In this document: positions 45,101 through 55,958 of the stretch, piece by piece | Numbering within the stretch: the stretch's first letter is position 1 | Layout: each line of letters begins with the position of its first letter | Assembly (NCBI GenBank): GCA_916048095.2 | Contig: OU696589.1 | Span: 5,658,183 to 5,722,182 of the forward strand | Source: Sacculina carcini | Taxonomy: Eukaryota; Arthropoda; Thecostraca; Sacculinidae | Reading direction: 5' to 3' | DNA: 64,000 nt | Made by a program: the position numbers and the translations under genes | The notes under the pieces: model-generated | What the model saw: only the letters and a program-made list of their open reading frames with translations | Told to the model about the DNA's origin: nothing | Databases searched by the model: none

Positions 45101-48100
45101 AAACAGTCTGATGAAAAGATTTCATCATCTTTCATTGTTTGTTTCGTGTTTGTGTTCTGAATTATACCACACGACGGGCAGATTTATATATCAGGCGGGT
45201 TGAGGGATAATATTTGTCAAAATAAGAACAAAAATATTCACATTTAGACTTTTCTATTGGTTAAGATATTTATAGGTTACATTTTTTGCTTTTCAATTTG
45301 TATTCATTATATTTTATGGATTTGATATGAATTTTATTGTATGAATTGTTCCGCACGACGGGTGGGTTTAAAAAAGTGTTTTTAGATCTTTTTCAAATGG
45401 TTCATTTAAAAAAGTTTTTTTTTTTAAATAAAAATGTTCCGCGGGCAGCAACTATAGACAATAGAACGTTCAATTTACCCTGTAGAATTAATCCATACAC
45501 AAAACCAATGGATTTGACTTCTTATATGAATTTTATTGTATGAATTGTTCCCCACGACGGGCGGGTTTAAAAAAGGTGTTTTCATTTTTTAGTTCATTTT
45601 TTCAAATGTTTCATTTAAAAAAGGTATTTTTTTACAAATAAAAATGCTCCGCGGGCAGCAACTATAGACAATAGAACGTTCAATTTACCCTGTAGAATTA
45701 ATCCATACACAAAACCAATGGATTTGACTTCAAGATCCAGAACGGATCGTGTTCGAGTTCTGAATTATTCAGCACGACGGGCGGGTATAAAAATGACTCA
45801 GGCGGACTGAGGGGAAATATTTTGTCGAAATAAAAATAATTAAACTTATAATTTTCAATTGATTAATATTTTTATGAGTGTACCCTATTTCATTTTTATT
45901 TTTCCATATTTTTTTACGAATTGAATATGAATTTCATGTTATGAATTGCTCCGCACAACGGGCGGGTTTTAATGCTATATCTATATATATAAAGAAGAAA
46001 TTATCTGTCTGTCTGTGTATGTATGCTTGAATATGAGGTGACATAATTGCGCTGGTTCATGGTTCGCTGGTTCAATGATCAGGGGCTTCAAACGCAAACG
46101 AAGCGATGGCTCATTTTTATGCAATAAAAATGTCCCGCGGGTAGCAATAAAACGTTCAATTTCACCGTATAGAATGAATTCATATACAAAACTAATGGAT
46201 TTGACTTCAAGAACCAGAACGGATGGTGTTCGAGTTCTGAATTATTCCTCACGTCGGGCGGGTTTAAATATGAGGCGGGTTGAGTGAAAATATTTTGTCA
46301 AAATAAAATTAAAAATAATGAAATTTAGACTTTTTAATTGATTAAGGTCTTCATGAGTTTGCCTTATTTATTTTTAGTTTGCAATATTTTTATGAATTGT
46401 TCCGCACAACGGGCGGGTTTTAATGCGGTTTTAATGCTATATATATACATAAAGAAGAAATTATCTGTCTGTCTATGTATGTATGCTTGAATATGAGGTG
46501 ACATAATTGCGCTGGTTCATGGTTCGCTGGTTCAATGATCAGGGGCTTCAAACGCAAACGAAGCGATGGCTCATTTTTATGAAATAAAAATGTCCCGCGG
46601 GCAGCAATAAAACGTTCAATTTCACCGTGTAGAATGAATTCATATACAAAACTAATGGATTTGACTTCAAGAACCAGAACGGATGGTGTTCGAGTTCTGA
46701 ATTATTCCGCACGTCGGCCGGGTTTAAATATGAGGCGGGCTGAGTGAAAATATTTTGTCAAAATGTAAATTAAAAATAATGAAATTTAGACTTTTTAATT
46801 GATTAAGGTTTTTATGAGTTTGCCTTATTTATTTTTAATTTGCAATATTCTTATGAATTCTTCCGCACAACGGGCGGGTTTTAATGCTAGTATATATATA
46901 AAAGAGATCCTCTGTGTGTCTGTGTGTGTGTCTGTGTGTCTGTGTGTCTGTTCGACCCTCCTTGGTCCATTTTCTATCAGCTATTATTCGGCCACCACTC
47001 AGCCCACCCGCAAACAATTTATACCATCACGTTGAAAATTTTCTTGTCTACACTTTAAATTACATTTTAAATTTCAAAAATGAAATCAAAAAAAGTTATA
47101 GCGGTGAAAAGACAAAATGAACCCTAAAAAATGCGAAAATTTTGGTCAATTTTCTGAAGACTACTCCTCCTAAACCAGCAATAGTACAACAATAAAAATT
47201 ATACCACTGTGTAGCAAATGTTCTCTTCTACTCAACAAAGTATAATTTATACCCAAAAATTAAATATAAAACATGTAAAATGAAAAACAATCAATCTACA
47301 TTCAAAATTTTATTTAAACTCCACGCGTCCGATTTTCTATACTTTTTTCTCTATTTCTCAGCAACTAAACATCACACATCTAAATAAATAATACCATCAT
47401 GCTGGGAATTTTGTTTGCTACAACACGGCATAATTTTTAATTTTCGAAAGTGTATTAATCAAAAGTTACGGCGGTGTGAAGTGTAAATGACAAAAAAGCA
47501 AAAAGGCAAAATTAGCACACAAAAACGTGAATATTTTGGTCAATATTCCGCTATCTATTCCTCATAAACCAGCAATGGTACAGCTATCAAAATTATACTA
47601 TTGTTTAGATTATTTTGTCTTCTACAAGAAAAGTTATTATTTATACCCACAAATGATACAAAAGACGTGTAAAATTGGCAAAATTCTCAAATAGATCCAA
47701 AATTTCACTTGAACACCGGGTGATCAAAATTAATTCATTTTTCTACTATTTCTCAGTAACTATCCGTCACACATCAAAATAAATTATACCATCGTGCTAG
47801 AAATTTTGTTTTCTACAATACGGTATAATTGTTAATTTTCCAAAGTGAACCTAAAGGAAGTCACGGCGGTGTGAAGCCCAATCACAATTAAGAATGCATC
47901 ATATTATCTCCAAGCATGGATGGTGTGGTTGTATTGCGTACAGTTTAATTAATGCTAAACTATACTGAATAGAAAGTCTTTATTGTCCTCAATATTTACA
48001 CATCAAATGTTCCGCACGACGGGCGGGTAAAATGCTACTTGGAACAAAGTAAGCTACTGAATTTTACTGTGTAATTTAATTGGTTTAATTTCAAGTTGCA

Positions 48101-50628
48101 TACGCTTAAGCTGCATATGGATACGGGTTGTAATATCATGCAATGCCAAGTATATGCATATGCTGTTTTAGAGGAAGCATTAATCTGGAATTATAGAGAT
48201 GTTTCATTGTTTTGATAGTGTTACACTTCTGAATTACTACACACGAAGGACGGGTGTGAATTTGAGCAGTGTTGAGGGAAAATCATCGTCAATAATTAAA
48301 ACAAGAATTTACAAATTTGACTTTTCTATTGGTCGTTTTTCATCAATTTTCTTTGTGTTTGTTTCGTGTTTGAGTTCTGAATTATTCCGCACGACGGGCA
48401 GCTTTAAATATGAGGCGGGTTGTGGAAAAACATGTTTTCTAAATTGAAACATAAATTTCACATTTAGACTTTTATATTAGCTAAAACTTTCCTATGGGTT
48501 TGTTTTTCTTTTTCAATTTGCACTAATTTTTTTATGAATTCAATATTAATTATATTTTATGAACTGTTCCGCACGACGGGGGAATTAAATGTATCTATAA
48601 AGAGTGGGTTTAAATGATAGCGAGGTATATGATATTTTGCTAGCAGTAAATATTCTAGCGATAAAAGTAGAATAGCTCTTAAGCAAATGATTTTGGAGAA
48701 TGATGTGGACCTTTAGATATATTTTGCGATCTGATGATATATGTATTAGGAATAATACGTAGCAGAATATAGATTGCATAATATAATATCGGCTATAATA
48801 TCAAGGGCTGTAATATCGGTGTAATCCAAAAAATGACAACTGCATGAATATGATGCATTAGTGGAAGCATTAACCGGGAATTATGAGATAATATGATAAT
48901 GGTGTATAATTATATCGCATTATGCAACAAATGTGAATTAAGCTGCATTACAGTTTGGTCCCGATACTATATTGGCGGTTTGAGAGAAAAGTATTGGTGG
49001 GCCGCGTGTTTGGGACCCCTGGGGTAGATAATCTCAGTCTTCTGATTACAAATTATGATCGCATCAGTATATTTTGTGATCACAAACTAATAAGTTAAAT
49101 CACCTCAGACTAGGCTGAGAGCGGTCAAGATTGAATGGTTGGGTTGGGTTGGGTAGGTTTGACTCAGGTTATATTGGGTTTTAATGATAGCGGAAAATAT
49201 ATAAATTTTAACAATAAATATTATAGCGGTAAAAGTGAAATAGTACTTAAGCAAATGATATTGGGGAATGATGTTAAGTAATAAATATAGTTTGGAAACA
49301 GTCTGATGAAAAGATTTCATCATCTTTCATTGTTTGTTTCGTGTTTGTGTTCTGAATTATACCACACGACGGGCAGATTTATATATCAGGCGGGTTGAGG
49401 GATAATATTTGTCAAAATAAGAACAAAAATATTCACATTTAGACTTTTCTATTGGTTAAGATATTTATAGGTTACATTTTTTGCTTTTCAATTTGTATTC
49501 ATTATAGTTTATGGATTTGATATGAATTTTATTGTATGAATTGTTCCGCACGACGGGTGGGTTTAAAAAAGTGTTTTTAGATCATTTTTTCAAATGGTTC
49601 ATTTAAAAAAAGGTTTTTTTTTTCAAAAATAAAAATGTTCCGCGGGCAGCAACTATAGACAATAGAACGTTCAATTTTCCCTGTAGAATTAATCCATACA
49701 CAAAACCAATGGATTTGACTTCTTATATGAATTTTATTGTATGAATTGTTCCCCACGACGGGCGGGTTTAAAAAAGGTGTTTTCATTTTTTAGTTCATTT
49801 TTTCAAATGTTTCATTTAAAAAAGGTATTTTTTTACAAATAAAAATGCTCCGCGGGCAGCAACTATAGACAATAGAACGTTCAATTTACCCTGTAGAATT
49901 AATCCATACACAAAACCAATGGATTTGACTTCAAGATGCAAAACGGATCGTGTTCGAGTTCTGAATTATTCAGCACGACGGGCGGGTTTAAAAATGACTC
50001 AGGCGAAATGAGGGGAAGTATTTTGTCGAAATAAAAATAATTAAACTTATAATTTTCAATTGATTAATATTTTTATTATGAGTGTACCCTATTTCATTTT
50101 ATTTTTCCATATTTTTTATGAATTGAATATGAATTTCATGTTATGAATTGCTCCGCACAACGGGCGGGTTTTAATGCTATATATATACATAAAGAAGAAA
50201 TTATCTGTCTGTCTGTGTATGTATGCTTGAATATGAGGTGACATAATTGCGCTGGTTCATGGTTCGCTGGTTCAATGATCAGGGGCTTCAAACGCAAGCG
50301 AAGCGATGGCTCATTTTTATGAAATAAAAATGTCCCGCGGGCAGCAATAAAACGTTCCATTTCACCGTGTAGAATGAATTCATATACAAAACTAATGGAT
50401 TTGACTTCAAGAAGCAGAACGGATGGTGTTCGAGTTCTGAATTATTCCTCACGTCGGGCGGGTTTAAATATGAGGCGGGCTGAGTGAAAATATTTTGTCA
50501 AAATAAAATTAAAAATAATGAAATTAAGACTTTTTAATTGATTAAGGTTTTCATGAGTTTGCCTTATTTATTTTTAATTTGCAATATTTTTATGAATTGT
50601 TCCGCACAACGGGCGGGTTTTAATGCTA

Positions 50629-50687
<59 letters not shown>

Positions 50688-50817
50688 TTATTATCACTTA
50701 TTATTGTTATTGCACAATAATTAGCGATGTTAAAAAACACGAATTAAACTAGAAAAAGCGATTTATTTACAATTTTGTTCTTGAAATGAAAATGCAGGGA
50801 GTTTGTACTTGTCTCCT

Positions 50818-50861
<44 letters not shown>

Positions 50862-52840
50862 TTGTGTATTTGGGTGTGTGAGTGTGTATTTGAATGTGTG
50901 TGTGTGTGTATGTGTGTGTGTGTGTGCGCAGTTGTGCATGTCCCCATTTGTCTTCCGTTCAATGACTTGGACGATACCACGCTGAGAGATGGAATCCTGA
51001 CTGTCGCTGGATTCGGTCGGACTCAATCTAGTTAGTGCTGACCAACATACACACACATACACACATACACACGCACCACATGTGACACAAATTGCTGAGA
51101 AAGAAAAAACAAATTAGCCAATATCAAAGCAGTGTTCACATACAGGGATGAAGATGAGATGAGAAAATTAATAACAACAATGACCATCAGGCCAACACAT
51201 GAATATGCATCAGTAGTGTGGAACCCGCATCAAAACAAACATATTAGGCAACTTGAATGTGTTCAGAAATCAGCAAGTGGATTAGTGAAATAGTAAGGTA
51301 CAAGTTATCAGGAGAGATTAATGAAATTGAAGATAACTATACTAGAAGGAAGAAGAGAATAGAGATACATAATAAACATATACTGATTGCATATTAAATC
51401 AAATGTCAAATTTTAATTCAAATGTTATGTGTATTGTATGCAGCAATAATAATAGTAATAATAATATTGCTGTTATTATTTTTTTCATAGAAAGGATGAG
51501 TTTTAATGTGAAAAATCATATAGGGGGCTATCACACCACGGTCATGATGTTTGTTCTGTCAATGTTGACCAAGTGACACAGGTATAGTGCAACACTTGCT
51601 GTACTTGTTCTATCTACTAACTCGGCCACGTTTCTACATCAACATCAACAACAACGTGTTTTTTCGGTAAATATTTTTCTGCTTCGTCTCGTCTGGTGTC
51701 GCCCCCTCTGATGTTATCCCTTTGGCTACAATCGCGTCTGCTGCTGTCCCGTCGGCCGCTAGCTCATCTGGTGCTGCCGCTGGCTAGCGTAAGGTTATTG
51801 ATTGTGTGCTGAAAATATCGTCGAACTCAGCTAAAATATCTAAGGCTCTCAGCACGGTCCCAGCCTGTGTAAAGCACAAACTTAACTTTCTCACGCCTTT
51901 CCAGGAGTCTCAATTACGCTGCCCACTTCTGATCTGCCCAAAATCACTCTCACCAATGTTCCTGAAGCAATGACGGCTGAGGAGCTTATGTATTCCATTA
52001 GTCGTAGAAACCCGACTGTCACTTCGTTCGTGAAAACTGAAGTATTGTGCTTCATCTTCTTCACTCGCTCGAAATCCAAATTCCGATGTGCTGTTTTGTG
52101 TACCTTTCCCGAGTGTGGAAATGAACTTTCCCGGCTAGGCGACAAAGTCTATGTCGACTTTGTGCGTCGCCCCTGTACTCAAGATTCCGGGTGAGCTGTT
52201 GCTCAAGAGACACGGAGCTTGTCCACTCAGAATCCAAGTGCAGAATTAACCTGAATTCCGTCACCTGTGGCTTCACTGCAGGCTAACGGTTGAACACAAA
52301 ATATGTTGCATCACTTACAAGCTTCTACGTTGCGATTCTCCTGCCCCGACACCTTCGTCGCTGCTTCAATACAACAACCACTGTCACGACACGCGCCAAT
52401 CAGGTTCTCTTGTCGAGTTGAGAGCGACTTCAGAATCATTATGGTCGGCTATATCATTCCAGTTTTCAGCCCGGCGACTTTTCAACCGACTACCAAATTT
52501 CGTCAAAACAGCCGAAATCTCAAACAGTTATCGTCAGGACTGCGCGCTCATCTGCTGAACCAGTCTGCTATTTAATCCTCGGCTGTGAATGCTGACACGA
52601 CAATGCCGTATTGCGTTGATTATGATGTCTGCACATGCGTACGAGCCTGTGTATGTGTGTGTGATATGATTGTGACGGTTGTATTTACATGTATATTTGT
52701 GTTCCATGCATCTTAAGCCTATACTTTGATAGCAAAAGTGGCAATACATTTCATTTCGTCTCATTTGAAACGCTCCATGATGGTGGGGAGTGGCTGTATA
52801 ACAATATGAATTGTATGTGTGTGTATATATGTGTGTACGT

Positions 52841-52876
<36 letters not shown>

Positions 52877-53196
52877 TGGCAGAAGGCAATGCCAGTTCCG
52901 TGTTGAAGGAGGTTGATCTGCCGCTCATGAGTAATAGAGACTGCAAAGCCGCATATGAGTTCTTCGGTTATACTATTACGTCCACTCAAATGTGTGCCGG
53001 AGGTCGGCAAAATCGGGACTCTTGTAGCGGTGATTCAGGCGGTCCTCTCATCTACACCGCGAGCTCAGGACCTCCTTATACTGCGGTCGGTGTGGTGTCG
53101 TTCGGTACGATAACGTGCGGAAGAGAATTTGTGCCCGGGGTCTACACTAGAATCAGCGAGTACATCAAGTGGATCCTCGACAATATCGAGCCCTGA
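30932..53196 (+). CDS. Trypsin-like serine protease, secreted zymogen (copy B), with a 17.3-kb intron 4
   Basis: Paralogue of copy A. Exons: 30932-31015, 31500-31649, 32571-32764, 33517-33646, 50932-51030, 52883-53196; phases agree throughout and give about 323 residues with a junctional Met. All functional marks are kept: signal segment, NQR/IVGG activation site, [19 protein letters not shown], and [10 protein letters not shown] with the Asp that predicts trypsin specificity. I found no stop or frameshift in the exons. Intron 4 spans 33647-50931, against 445 bp in copy A, because a MITE and a Helitron array occupy it. Whether the transcript is spliced across this intron cannot be seen. As in copy A the first exon has no ATG. 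Confidence 0.9.
32775..32945 (+). mobile_element. Left end of the CACTGGCGG MITE, unit B
   Basis: CACTGGCGGATCTAGAGGGG follows the exon 3 donor as in unit A, but the right terminal repeat is missing. Confidence 0.65.
33133..33484 (-). mobile_element. tRNA-derived SINE in protease B intron 3
   Basis: Full-length relative of 21622-21965 at the equivalent position. The head (reverse strand) carries the A-box GTGTAGTGGTAGCAC, and the body carries GGTACCATCATTTACTGC. Confidence 0.85.
33700..33961 (+). mobile_element. CAGA(G/T)CCGT MITE flanked by 8-bp TATATATA
   Basis: The ends are CAGATCCGTTGCGAGG and the complement of CAGAGCCGTAGCAACC. An 8-bp TATATATA precedes it (33692-33699) and follows it (33962-33969). 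Internally there is a C14-16 homopolymer at about 33723. It abuts the Helitron array. Confidence 0.75.
33972..37868 (+). mobile_element. Helitron unit 1 (long type, about 3.9 kb)
   Basis: It starts TCTATATATATAAAAGAGATC. The left half is an approximately 340-bp tandem repeat; the right half carries many CCGCACGACGGGCGG motifs. It ends TTTTAATGCTATA. Confidence 0.55.
34100..35790 (+). repeat. Approximately 340-400 bp tandem repeat inside Helitron unit 1
   Basis: Blocks such as CACTTGAACACCGGG (about 34781, 35121, 35523), CCCACAAATGATACAAAA and TTCCAAAGTGTATCTGAAGG recur in the same order four to five times. Related copies occur in unit 4 (38890-39780) and in the second 8.1-kb unit. Confidence 0.8.
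37869..38330 (+). mobile_element. Helitron unit 2 (compact type, about 0.46 kb)
   Basis: It starts TCTATATATATAAAGAAG plus a TCTGTCTGTC tract and ends with CCGCACAACGGGCGGG and GCTATA. It is a minimal element with only termini and about 400 bp of interior. Confidence 0.6.
38331..38780 (+). mobile_element. Helitron unit 3 (compact type)
   Basis: Nearly the same interior as unit 2, ending with the canonical GCTAGT at 38775-38780. Confidence 0.62.
38781..42070 (+). mobile_element. Helitron unit 4 (long type, about 3.3 kb)
   Basis: It begins ATATATATAAAAGAGATCC. Its right part (from about 40435) matches unit 1 (from about 36240) at an offset of about 4.2 kb. Confidence 0.55.
42071..50179 (+). 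repeat. Second copy of the approximately 8.1-kb higher-order unit (units 1'-4')
   Basis: It repeats 33972-42070 in the same order at a constant offset of 8,111-8,112 bp after an initial TG-length difference. Sub-unit starts are 42071, 45980, 46442 and 46892. Only occasional single-base changes were visible where I compared the copies. Confidence 0.93.
50180..50630 (+). mobile_element. Terminal Helitron unit 5 (compact type)
   Basis: Same type as units 2 and 3, ending with CCGCACAACGGGCGGG and GCTAGT. It closes the array and is followed by a (TA)n run, then ordinary intron 4 sequence. Confidence 0.62.
50631..50685 (+). repeat. (TA)n run at the array's 3' boundary
   Basis: TA repeats directly follow the CTAGT end. 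TA-rich DNA also lies at the 5' boundary, which agrees with insertion into an A/T target. Confidence 0.9.
50824..50928 (+). repeat. (TG)n-rich tract at protease B exon 5 acceptor
   Basis: TG repeats interrupted by TATT run up to GCGCAG at 50926-50931. Confidence 0.93.
51110..51380 (+). mobile_element. LINE reverse-transcriptase C-terminal fragment, copy B
   Basis: Translation [19 protein letters not shown] followed by a LExVQ block. Same insertion as in copies A and C. Confidence 0.65.
51690..52575 (+). mobile_element. Second non-LTR retrotransposon relic (ORF1-like piece plus ORF2 end)
   Basis: About 51900-52194 encodes a frame with [15 protein letters not shown] and [11 protein letters not shown], like the gag-type ORF1 of several LINE clades. 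About 52390-52560 encodes [11 protein letters not shown] and [11 protein letters not shown], like the end of a LINE polymerase. A Ser/Ala-rich stretch precedes them. The pieces lie side by side, as in an internally deleted element. It is absent from copies A and C. Identification is by eye from short motifs. Confidence 0.42.
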
Positions 53197-53594
53197 TTTC
53201 TATCCCGATTATCACGTGATTTCTCCTTTTTTGTCTTGATCAACATTTTCTCACTTACACGTCGATTTATTGGATTTATCTTATGAAATCAGCACTTTTA
53301 ATAATTGCCTTCAATTACTTATTGCTTGATTTTTCATTATATTGTTTTATTTGCTGGTATTTTAATGAGGTTTATGACATTGCAATTTTGACTACACAAA
53401 AAACATTGTTGTAACTCACCAACAGAGCATAATACAGTAAGAGTAATTAGTTGTTTATCAAGTTCAACGAATGCTCAACATTTAGAAAAATTTTCTTTCT
53501 GTTTTCACGTAAAGCTCTGAAACAATATTTGTCTTTACAATATACAAGACCTTCCTCAAATATACGTTGCAATTGCTCGTGGCTGTTTTTTTTC

Positions 53595-53600
53595 AATAAA
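53595..53600 (+). terminator. Candidate poly(A) signal, protease B
   Basis: AATAAA in the same context as the copy A signal. Confidence 0.55.
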
Positions 53601-53858
53601 AACATCGTCCACAAGCGAAACACAAGCGCAATATCTTGTCACGGCGTATTTATTGTCGTGTGCGAACGAATGCACACGCGAAACGAAGACACGGAGTAGA
53701 CACCCACACAGGCACCACTCAACTGGTTGTATTATGTTTCAGTCAAACACTTATACACACACATATACACATACACCCATGTGCACACAGCCCTACCATA
53801 CACAGAAGGCCAGCGCACACTAGATACTGTGCGATTCGGCTCTGTAGGTGACTCAAGG

Positions 53859-54113
53859 CAGAGCCGTAGCAACCGCCCCCCGTACCCCACCGGCCGGGGG
53901 TCCCCGAATGTTGAGGGGCCCCGTTGCTTCACGTATGATATATAAATTTATCATATTTATTATGTATAGCTTTTACCTTCTTGCTCAGATGTTTCCACCT
54001 GAGCTTGTATTATGTGATTATGTCTAATAAATATATTCATTATTTGGTGCTTTATTCATAATGGGGCCCCAAGTGTTGCCTTCGGGGGGGCATAAGTCTT
54101 CACAACGGCTCTG
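53859..54113 (-). mobile_element. CAGAGCCG-type MITE, reverse orientation
   Basis: The ends are CAGAGCCGTAGCAACCG and CACAACGGCTCTG, with an interior matching 33700-33961 inverted. It lies at the end of duplication unit B, where unit A diverges, so it may mark a breakpoint. No matching 8-bp flanks. Confidence 0.7.
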
Positions 54114-55565
54114 AGCGTACACATCTATATACTTTTTTTCATGCCATTGAATTAGTTTTTGGTTTGATGTAATGTGTATATTTTTGTAATAACTGCGTTG
54201 CCTTATTTATGTGATCGATGATGTGATTTTGCATGATGTCGATGTCTTGTAGGCATTCTATGTATTTATGCTTGTTTTGTGCCTATTGACTAGCGGTTGT
54301 CCTCTGTTGAAATTAGTTGCTAAATTTAGGGCATGCGAGAATGACGCTATTTGTACACGCAATTAGCAACAACGTTTGCAATCACGTCATCGCGCGCTTG
54401 AAATTCCCAGTTTGAGAGTTCAAGTCAGAATCACGCGATTACACGTCATGTTTGGACGTATAAAAAAGGCGCCTGTGTTTCGCATCAGGGCAGATACGCT
54501 GAACATTTCGAGTCTGGCAGAGCTACTCTCTGTGTCTCGGTAGTTTGCGTATCCTGTCACTCGGGTCTTGCATAACGTTAGAGTGAAGTGGGTATTCCTT
54601 CTGCTCACTTATTCGTCGTTCGCCCGCTAAGGCTAATATCACTAGTAGAGCTTTAGATATTAGCCCGTGGCCCTTTTCAGAGAGTGAGCTGTACATCTGT
54701 CTGGGAGTGTCGCCCATTTCTACTTTTTTGTAGTTTATATAAATATTGCACGTTTGCAACGCGAACGTTATTCTCACTGTGTGCACTGTGCTTATGCAAC
54801 ATTGTTGCTCGCTGCGCGTATGTACACTGTGGCCCACTGCGCCTATTTTTACTTGTGTGTATAGCTGCGTGTATTGATTGAGTGTATTACCTGTATATTG
54901 CACTTGTATGTTCTGTATTGTACATGATTGTATGACGTATTGTTATGTGTTGTGATGTACTGCTAATGTGTAGTAATATAGAGCTGAAACTACAGCTTAT
55001 TTATTGCTTGTGACGAAATTAAGTGTCATAACGTCCATCAACTTTGTGCTTTGTGCAACTTTGTAAGATTATGTGCTCGAATATTTGGCAAACTATGTGG
55101 CGAAAAGTGGGTGTGTGATCGAAGTGAGTCTTGTATTGTGTTGTATTGTATTTCGTACAGTTATCTTGTTACTATATTTGTTTAGTAGGTCCTGGGTATA
55201 AGAACAAATATTCATTACAGACGGCACATAATAAATATATAAATAGCACATGATAATCAATGGATGAATGAGTGAATGCATATACAGTTTTGGTATTACA
55301 CAAAATTGACTATACACAAGAAAATATTAATGATATAAACTGTTTAACGCTGCTTATAAAATTGATTTTGAGTGTTAATGTGACACCCCTAAAACGTATT
55401 TCATAATTATCATTGTATAATTTTGTATGATCCATGTGTGCACCTTCAATTGTTGATATGTTAACTTTTTCACTAACTCTTACCCGTCCAGTGTGCGCGC
55501 CAAAAGGCTTCAAATGTTTCACGTGTATGTGGCGCAACGCAAAACACATATTCAAAAACTACGTA
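54114..55565. other. Intergenic region between protease B and C
   Basis: Mostly unidentified. Around 54455-54490 there is a strong core-promoter look (GTATAAAAAAGG, then GCATCAGGGC about 25-30 nt later). That could be an LTR or a real promoter, but I found no gene or matching LTR. Confidence 0.35.
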
Positions 55566-55958
55566 CCGTATTTGCCGGTGTATAAGTCGACTCGTTGTAT
55601 AAATCGACACCCTAAAATTCGCCGGGAATTTACGATACTATGATATATCCTTTGTATAAGTCTAGCTCAATTGTTACATTATATTAAACTTTAAAATTCA
55701 ATCAGAAATATGCGAAATTTATTGACGAAATGTGTTCAAATTCGCGAGTTTGTAGCGAGCGATCTATACGCCATTTTAAATATTATTTACATTATAACCC
55801 TGTGATATTACGCGCCGAGAGAGACTAACAACAATGAACACTCTTATTTTATTGTCCAATCTTAAGTAGTTTATTTCATGATCAATTTAATGACTCGGTG
55901 TATATGTCGAGGTCGATTTTTGATCGAAAAAGGTCGACTTATACAACGGCAAATACGG
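55566..55958. mobile_element. Mariner/pogo-type MITE with TA target
   Basis: The ends CCGTATTTGCCGGTGTATAA and TTATACAACGGCAAATACGG are inverted repeats of about 25 bp that also share GTCGAC. TA flanks both ends, as in Tc1/mariner insertions. There is no coding capacity in 393 bp. Confidence 0.8.

Larger units (their letters stand above)
33972..50630 (+). mobile_element. Head-to-tail array of putative non-autonomous Helitrons
   Basis: Nine units lie in one orientation. The array starts TCTATATATATAAAAGAG and ends CCGCACAACGGGCGG, then 10 nt, then CTAGT. TC at the 5' end, a short GC hairpin about 10-12 nt before the 3' end and a CTRRT terminus are the standard Helitron marks. Inner junctions repeat the pattern: GGGCGGGTTTTAATGCTA(T/G) is followed at once by a new TATATATATAAA start and a TCTGTCTG tract. 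There are no terminal inverted repeats. I see no Rep/helicase or other long open frame, so the units are non-autonomous. Host intron sequence homologous to copy A resumes at about 50685. The family assignment rests on termini only. Confidence 0.68.
28738..53858 (+). repeat. Segmental duplication unit B (protease copy B)
   Basis: The same order of flank, microsatellites, exons and insertions as unit A, stretched by the Helitron array in intron 4. Units B and C share an extra left-end piece (CATGCTGTATATTGTCATTC) not seen in A, and share an exon 6 that is 3 bp longer than in A, so B and C look closest. Confidence 0.85.

Noticed and set aside
33972..50630. CRISPR-like array or coding locus of small proteins (many 60-80 codon frames repeated every 8.1 kb)
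   Set aside because: The repeats are transposon units in an animal genome. The small frames are AT-rich, unconserved in codon pattern and explained by duplication.
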